From Trebouxia sp. TZW2008 (taxonomy: Eukaryota > Chlorophyta > Trebouxiophyceae > Trebouxiales > Trebouxiaceae): a stretch of 64,000 nt of DNA. Positions 59,701 to 64,000 of this stretch are shown in pieces (position 1 is the stretch's first letter; each line of letters opens with the position of its first letter). The position numbers and the translations under genes were made by a program. The stretch spans positions 40,799-104,798 of the forward strand of contig BDIU01000208.1 in the NCBI GenBank assembly GCA_002118135.1, in the 5' to 3' direction. The notes under the pieces were generated by a model, which was not told where the DNA came from, made no database searches, and saw nothing but the letters and a program-made list of their open reading frames with translations.

Positions 59701-60981
59701 AACAAGCTTGTGAAAATCAGGTGAGGGCATTTGAAGCAGGTGTGGCAAAGCCACCCGTGTGGCAAAGCGGTGATGGCTGTGGCTAAGTTGCGTATGCATG
59801 CCATTGCGCAATCTTAGGCTGCTACCTCTCACGGAGGTTCAAACAATGATACCAAATGGCAAAGACTTTTGTTCCGGTTTCACCTAACTTATTCTCTTGC
59901 AGATGCAATGCATGCAAAGCTGGGTAGATCTCACAAAGCCTGCAGGTCAAGTAATGCATGCTTGCTTTGACTGCACTGAAGCGGCCTGTAGAGGCAAGGC
60001 CTTCCGCTGGTTCATACACAGATTTGTTAAGCCAAAAAGGAAATGGAAGTCTACACCAGTGGGCATTGTAGCTGGAGGATTTGTGAGTAGATGCAGCCAA
60101 GGATTGGAGCAACCAGATTTGTGAAACATCTGCTTCTTGCACGCTGCACAGTCAATGTCCAAGAAAATGGGCCTTGCCGGGTCGAGCAAGCAGGTGAAAG
60201 CTCAGCCGCTGCAGATCTGCTCAACATTCAGCTGGAAGCAGGCTGCACGGACCAGGCAATGCAAGGGGCCAAACACCCCTTTTTGCGACATTGACTGATT
60301 GCGTGTTGCGCAGCTGCCGTCCCGTGAGATGCGGCTTCCAATGTGAGCAAGCAGGTCAACGCTTAGCCACTGCAGAATTGCTCAACATTCAGCTGGGAGC
60401 AGGCTGCACAGGCCAGGCCATGCAAGAGTTTAGGGTTTAGGGCAAGGCAAGGGTTCCCAAACAGCTGTTTGCGTCATTGGCTTTTTGCATGTTGCGCAGG
60501 CACTGTCCACGGAGATGTGGCTTCCCAGGGTGAGCAAGCAGGCACAAGCTCAGCAACTGCAGATCTGCCCAACCTTCAGCTAGAAGCAGGGTGCAACATA
60601 AGGGACAGCGTCACCAGCATCTGCAGGGGACGCTTGGGTGTTCAGTGGACCCAGCATGCATCAGGCTCTGCCAGTGCAACAGACAGCTCACTGAACCAGT
60701 CAGCCAGTGCGCGGGGCACATTGGCCGAGTCTTCTGGTGACAGTGACATGCTTGTGACAACTAATGGTGGGCAGGTGTTGGCTATCAGCCTTGCACAGGC
60801 AGACAGACAGACTAGTTTTGCTAGTCAGGCAAGCAGTCATGATCTGTTTCAGCGCCGCTGGCAGTGGCCAGCATCCCTGTCTGCTGCTGCAATTACGAAA
60901 CAGGACATTGGTAAAATCTCGGTTGCTGCATGCATTTATGATGGAGGCCATGCCTCTTTTGATGACACCTCCGACAATTAG
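47723..60981 (+). CDS. Divergent DDB1/CPSF-A-family beta-propeller protein (C-terminus not found)
   Basis: Starts ATG 47723 (MSEMRTALK). Family-like exons lie at 47723-48443 (end uncertain), 48845-49304, 49415-49642, 50033-50148, 51060-51272, 52085-52312, 52949-53162, 53947-54155, 54619-54792, about 57027-57150, 58016-58176, 59159-59501 and about 60541-60800. In order they parallel DDB1: an LLPGTTKAD/CQGLAF segment, HLFLGSKNGASQLL, GSLRLAHLAA, the VKADWQDE..SFxLP propeller exon, LVASWSP, WLAVGMWT, LPHSLAWLSPDEELTFGELD, and the C-terminal LEAGCNIRDSVTSICRG with TNGGQVLAIS. It is too diverged to be DDB1 itself and more like the DDB1-like paralogues of plants. Role is unknown, perhaps a CUL4 adaptor or RNA-processing factor. 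The final DDB1 helical region is missing before the LINE. At least seven exon ends are tandemly copied. Confidence 0.7.
50033..50320 (+). repeat. Duplicated exon in the DDB1-like gene
   Basis: Exon 50033-50148 (ACGQAPRGSLRLAHLAA...ITGGPQIQ) is followed by a copy at about 50225-50311 (RRSSPRLAHIAPIITGGPHIQ), also with a GT donor. The copy stays open in the matching frame, so it could be a usable alternative exon. Confidence 0.8.
51765..52140 (+). repeat. Three copies of an acceptor and exon start
   Basis: The start of exon 52085-52312 (gggctagtggcaagctggagc) is preceded by copies near 51930-51990 and 51775-51830, with periods of about 160 and 150 bases. The nearest copy also keeps its cag acceptor and EVRV codons. 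Confidence 0.88.
52215..52640 (+). repeat. Three copies of an exon end and donor
   Basis: The end of exon 52085-52312 (cagcaggtgtcggccttggcc...) recurs at about 52385-52480 and 52565-52645. All three finish in gaagcag, catgcag or cagcag followed by GT. The second copy is open over most of its length. Confidence 0.85.
53090..53510 (+). repeat. Three copies of the GTSLGWVLC exon end
   Basis: The block ending exon 52949-53162 (gtttgtgggcacctc.ttgggctgggt) recurs near 53278-53335 and 53447-53505 with a ~170-180 base period. Each copy ends in ggca(g/t)tcaggtga, keeping a GT donor. Confidence 0.87.
55330..55535 (+). mobile_element. MITE-like dispersed repeat, copy 2
   Basis: Intronic copy of the element at 5660-5850, in the opposite orientation. 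The core gaccactgcagtcagaatgc and the flanking tggttacca and gtccttacat units are conserved. Confidence 0.55.
56825..57000 (+). mobile_element. MITE-like dispersed repeat, copy 3 (diverged)
   Basis: Shares ctactcagaa, tgtcagaatgcaatgc, gtttcccacttgcat and tacatcgagaatgtcacta with copies 1 and 2. It ends just before a predicted exon of the DDB1-like gene. Confidence 0.5.
57130..57620 (+). repeat. Four-to-five-copy array of a donor junction
   Basis: The donor of the exon ending near 57153 (caagaccatgggcctcag/gtgat) recurs near 57280, 57420 and 57566 in nearly the same form. Between the copies lie ctgatgctgctgaatgctac and atgctggtcaagttgagcat blocks. The period is about 125-145 bases. All copies lie on the intron side. 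Confidence 0.9.
57829..57848 (+). repeat. Interstitial telomere-like repeat (TTTAGGG)
   Basis: Two to three perfect tandem gggttta units in an intron of the DDB1-like gene. Confidence 0.9.
59480..59760 (+). repeat. Three copies of a donor junction
   Basis: The exon end gtggaagcag/gtatga at 59501 recurs as gctggaagcag/gtgtgg near 59607 and catttgaagcag/gtgtgg near 59740. The gctgagc..tgaga lead-in is shared in the first two. Confidence 0.7.
60125..60610 (+). repeat. Three copies of an acceptor and exon start
   Basis: A ~180-base unit occurs at about 60130-60260, 60305-60430 and 60485-60610. It encodes variants of EQAGxSSATADLxNxQLEAGC. Only the third copy reads on into family-specific sequence (NIRDSVTSICRG), so it is taken as the working exon. 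Confidence 0.88.
60428..60442 (+). repeat. Interstitial telomere-like repeat (TTTAGGG)
   Basis: Two tandem tttaggg units in an intron, at the boundary between the second and third exon-start copies. Confidence 0.85.
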
Positions 60982-61398
60982 ATCATTGTTTAATCACATA
61001 CAGGACTGAGCTTTGCAAGGTGTGTTGCGGTGCAGCCTTCAACAGGTCAAAAGGTTTTGAATGCCTTGCAAGCTTGCAGCCTTCAGGCCATGCAGCCGTT
61101 GCAGTCGATCATCGACTGCAAGCATATGACTTATGCCTGCGTCACATTGGCTGAATCCACACACTGTCATCATGAGATGTGTAAGTGACTCATGTCTGCT
61201 TTGCAGTGGCTGAGTCGCGGACCAAGTATGCTCATTTGTTTGTAGGCTGTGGTCATAGTATGCTTTCTGTCTCTACGCAGCAGTGTTGTTTGGGGGTGTT
61301 TCGTCATGCACCAGACTGCCCCAATCTGATGATCATACAGTCAATGGCGCTGTGGCACATGCGTGTACTGGGCTGTTCATGCGCATGTCACACGCGCG
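60982..61398. other. Region between the DDB1-like gene and LINE ORF1
   Basis: About 420 bases. Part is probably the LINE 5' UTR. I could not see the element's 5' boundary or a target-site duplication, and I find no DDB1-family exon here. Confidence 0.5.
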
Positions 61399-62697
61399 AT
61401 GAGCGACAGCGGAGCCAGCGGCAGTGAGCCCGCCTTGGCAGTGCGCAAACTCAACGACGGGAGTGTGCGCAGACTGCGCGAGCGGTTCGAGCCCTCTGAC
61501 GGCCAGGATCTTGCCCTGACACCTCAACTGCGGCGCTCTGCACGGCACGCGGCTTCAACGCAAGCGTCGGACGAGGCTAGACATGCCAAATCTAGCAAGC
61601 GGTCCTCAGGCGCTGCAACGGACCCTGCACCAGCTGCAGATGCACCCACCTTGCATGCTCTTCTGGCGAGGGTCGTGGCTATGGAGGCTGAACAGCAGCA
61701 GCTCAAAGCAGACTTTCAACAGGGGCAAACTGACCTGCAGCTGGCTCGAACGGAGCTTCAGCAGACCAAGTCGGATTTGACAGCTACACAGGCTCAGCTG
61801 ACAGCAACACAAGCTGAGGTGACTGACCTCAGAGCTTCAGTGGACACACGCTTTCAGGGCCAGGCAGGCAACAACACAGCTGCTGCCGACAATGTCAGGA
61901 ACCAGCTGCAACAGCAGCTCAACGAAGAGAGCTCCACTCTGGAGTACCTCAATCAGAGGGTCAGGTCCAACAGCATTGTGATGTTGGGTGTGGCAGACAC
62001 TGCTGCCAACAGCAGGCCTGCTGATCTTGAGGCCTTTGTCAAGGGGGAGTTAGACAGCGCAGCACCTTCCAGAGCTGCAGACCAGCTGTCAAAGCACATC
62101 ACTGCAGTCAGGCGCATTGGCAAGCCACACATTGGCGGTGACCCAGGCAAGCGTGCTGTGATTGTGGAGTTTGCCAACAGCCTAGCCAAGCATCAAGCAT
62201 TCCAAAGGTCTGCCCAGCTCAGGTCCCATGGCATACGCCTGTCAGATGAGCTTACACGCAAGCAGCTTGCTGCCAAGGGGCTGCTAGAGGCAGACGCTGC
62301 TGCCCTTAAGGCTAAGGGGTATCACCCCTTCTTCCGCCAGGGTCAGCTGAAGTATGTGGATCAAGGGCGATTGCGCACTTGCAAGCGTGGTGAGGCGACC
62401 CAGGTGGCCCCCTGGCCCCCTGGGGCCAACCACCCCAGGCCCCCTGCCCCCCCTGGGCGACCAAGGGGCTCACAGCGCCGGTCACGGCAATCAGCGAGGG
62501 CTGGAAGGGGCTCTCCTGGCCCCAATGCGGCTGCGTCGGGTGCATCCCAGCCTGACCCAGCCATTGCTGCGGCTCAGACTGCCATGGATGCTGCTGCAGC
62601 TGCCACTGCTGGCTCTCAACTGCCCCCTCCTCCTCCAGGTTCTCCCCCTTCTGGCAGACCTGATGGGGTGGCTTCTGCTTCAGCCTCCCCTCAGTAG
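61399..62697 (+). CDS. LINE ORF1 protein
   Basis: 432 residues from ATG 61399 (MSDSGASG), chosen because the upstream in-frame Met is not followed by recognisable sequence. Residues ~90-165 form a heptad-like coiled coil rich in Gln, Leu and Thr (repeated LTATQAQ/LTATQAE). A central RRM-like and C-terminal-like region follows (VRSNSIVMLGV, VIVEFANS), as in L1-clade ORF1 proteins. The C-terminal ~90 residues are Pro/Ala/Arg-rich and probably bind RNA. ORF1 proteins are nucleic-acid chaperones that coat the element RNA. The stop is TAG 62695-62697, in frame with ORF2. Confidence 0.88.
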   Translation: MSDSGASGSEPALAVRKLNDGSVRRLRERFEPSDGQDLALTPQLRRSARHAASTQASDEARHAKSSKRSSGAATDPAPAADAPTLHALLARVVAMEAEQQQLKADFQQGQTDLQLARTELQQTKSDLTATQAQLTATQAEVTDLRASVDTRFQGQAGNNTAAADNVRNQLQQQLNEESSTLEYLNQRVRSNSIVMLGVADTAANSRPADLEAFVKGELDSAAPSRAADQLSKHITAVRRIGKPHIGGDPGKRAVIVEFANSLAKHQAFQRSAQLRSHGIRLSDELTRKQLAAKGLLEADAAALKAKGYHPFFRQGQLKYVDQGRLRTCKRGEATQVAPWPPGANHPRPPAPPGRPRGSQRRSRQSARAGRGSPGPNAAASGASQPDPAIAAAQTAMDAAAAATAGSQLPPPPPGSPPSGRPDGVASASASPQ

Positions 62698-64000
62698 GGG
62701 GTTGTCAGCCAACACCAACGTAGTAAGCACCCTGTCTCCATTTTGGCATGGAATGTGGCTGGTCTGTCTGACCACCAATCAACTTTACATGAGACATGGG
62801 AATATATCAGGCAGTTTGACATTGTGATGCTCTCAGAGACTCAAACAGCATCCCCATTTCACAAGCAGCTCCTAGAGTATGCAGTTCACAGCATTCCGGC
62901 TTTTTCAGCTGGCAGACGTGGCGAGGGCTTGCTTCTTGCAGTGAGGCGACAGCTGCCCTTCTCTGTCACTCACGCCGCTACAGATGATGACAATTGTGTC
63001 ATTTCGCTCACTTTGCGCTCTTCAGGCAGTCACGGCCAGAGGATAACTGTTGCAGTTTGCTATGTATCTCCTGAATCTCATCACTCAGCGCAGCTGCAGC
63101 GCAGGTCTGCCCAGGCTAGGTTTGCCAGCTTGACAGATCAGCTTAGGGCAGCCGAGACTCAGGGGCATGTTGTGCTTGCTGGGGATTTCAATGCCAGGGT
63201 GGGGAGTCAGCGTGACATCTGGGTCACAGAGTTTGGTGACGGCATCCCTACAGACTTGCACAACTCAGGCAACACAGTGAACGGTCATGGTCGCAAGCTC
63301 CTCCAGTTATGCTCAGACACCAGCATGGTGCTTTGCACTGGCAGGGTTTTGGGGGATGTTCCAGCACAGGCATCTTTCAAGGCCAGGGTCAACACATCTC
63401 CCTCTCGGCTAGACCACTTCTTGGTGGACCCAGACCTGTTTCCCTACATCAGAAGCTGTCGTGTTGGGCCCTGCCGGCCTGATTTTGACCACATGCCTTT
63501 GGAGATGCATGTCTTGTTGGACACTGCGGCTCAGTCACCAGCGCCTGCCTTGCCAGGGTGGGCTGTCCCCACATGGGTATGGGATGGAGCCAAGCGTGAG
63601 CCATATGCTGCTGCCCTCCAAGGCGACTCCTGTCAGGCTGCCCTGCAACAGAGTTGCGCTGCTGCTGCCCAGGGCGACCTTGGCCGGGCTGATGCTCACT
63701 TTCATGAGGCCCTCAATACGGCGGCTCACTCCGCAAGGTTCAGACGCACTCGGCCTGGCACAGTCAGACCTGCCAAGCCATTTCGTTATCCTTGGTTTGG
63801 CTCACAGTGCGCCAACCTGAAAGCTCAGATCAAGCGGCAGAAGCGCTTGGGCACATCTTATGCCCAGCTCAGGCCATTGCAGCGGCAATATCAAACACAG
63901 CTAAGGCACAGTAGGCAGGCCTACAACCGCAGTAGGGTTCAGTCCTTGTCACAGCTTCTGAAGACCAATCCACGCCAGTTTTGGCGAGAGACTCGCTTGC
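62698..64000 (+). CDS. LINE ORF2, endonuclease part (partial)
   Basis: Open from the codon after the ORF1 TAG to the window edge, same frame as ORF1. The APE endonuclease motifs occur in order: LAWNVAGL (Asn), MLSETQT (Glu), VVLAGDFNARVG (Asp, Asn), SRLDHFLV (Asp) and DFDHMPLE (Asp, His). After it comes a basic linker (KRQKRLG, RHSRQAYNR) and NPRQFWRETR, the usual lead into the reverse transcriptase. The first in-frame ATG is at 62827, after the catalytic Asn motif, so AUG initiation there would destroy the enzyme. Confidence 0.92.

Larger units (their letters stand above)
61399..64000 (+). mobile_element. APE-type LINE retrotransposon (5' portion, runs off window)
   Basis: ORF1 with a coiled coil, then an open frame with an apurinic endonuclease domain that continues past the right edge. 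No stop, frameshift or truncation is seen apart from the single in-frame TAG between ORFs. The intact frames suggest a young copy. The reverse transcriptase lies outside the window. It points the same way as the DDB1-like gene. Confidence 0.92.

Noticed and set aside
59897..60124. Open plus-strand frame with Cys and basic residues as a DDB1-like exon
   Set aside because: It does not align with the family between the segments at 59501 and 60541, and no matching splice phases were found.
61485..61500. tRNA-like TTCGA loop sequence
   Set aside because: No acceptor stem or anticodon arm around it; it is coding sequence of LINE ORF1. No tRNA or rRNA gene was recognised in the window.
62690..62700. 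Reassignment of TAG to a sense codon in this organism
   Set aside because: Ribosomal protein S13 ends at its normal length with TAG, so TAG works as a stop in nuclear genes here.

Overview
The window is nuclear DNA of a green alga, most likely a trebouxiophyte. Genes are split by many short spliceosomal introns, short telomere-like TTTAGGG runs occur inside introns, and the fatty-acid desaturase closely resembles the delta-5 desaturases I remember from Lobosphaera/Myrmecia. Exon borders below were placed by eye from splice sites, phase continuity and family similarity; no alignment or RNA evidence was available. Where every phase agrees I give exon lists.

Layout, left to right. (1) 164-7308, minus, running off the left edge: a predicted N-myristoylated ankyrin-repeat protein with one membrane segment and a kinase-like domain whose VAIK, HRD and DFG motifs are all lost. 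(2) 7678-10328, plus: CDSP32-type chloroplast double-thioredoxin protein whose remaining active site is AAPC instead of CGPC. (3) 10809-14670, minus: class II fumarase. (4) 15283-15706, minus: FAM32A-like protein. (5) 15747-15951, minus: 44-residue single-pass membrane protein. (6) 16203-17179, plus: ribosomal protein S13 (uS15). (7) 18323-19899, minus: MgtE-type Mg2+ channel reduced to its membrane domain. (8) 20203-23051, plus: cytochrome-b5-fused front-end (delta-5-like) desaturase. (9) 23603-28456, plus: TM9SF/endomembrane-70 protein. (10) 29352-34863, plus: RBBP6/Mpe1/PQT3-like protein with DWNN domain and zinc knuckle but no RING. (11) 35971-46081, minus: an 18-exon gene predicted to encode a 1385-residue protein with acidic repeats, two duplicated membrane blocks and a C-terminal ubiquitin-specific protease. 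(12) 46393-46809, plus: stand-alone nucleoplasmin-like protein. (13) 47723 to about 60981, plus: divergent DDB1/CPSF-A-family beta-propeller gene whose last part is not seen. (14) 61399-64000, plus, running off the right edge: an APE-type LINE whose ORF1 and ORF2 share one frame and are separated by a single TAG.

The most striking feature is a structural habit of this genome. In at least five genes (ankyrin, fumarase, RBBP6-like, USP, DDB1-like) short segments that span a splice junction have been tandemly copied two to seven times into the adjoining intron, leaving arrays of decaying exon ends with recognisable donors or acceptors. Some copies carry stops and would act as poison exons; others stay open. 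About five of some 65 introns placed use GC-AG borders. Housekeeping genes (S13, TM9SF, desaturase, MgtE) lack these arrays.

The genes do not form one pathway. Themes are ubiquitin biology (USP, RBBP6-like, DDB1-like), plastid functions (CDSP32, possibly MgtE), lipid desaturation and endomembrane traffic. Several start pairs are divergent and close (7308/7678, 15951/16203, 19899/20203, 46081/46393), suggesting shared promoters.
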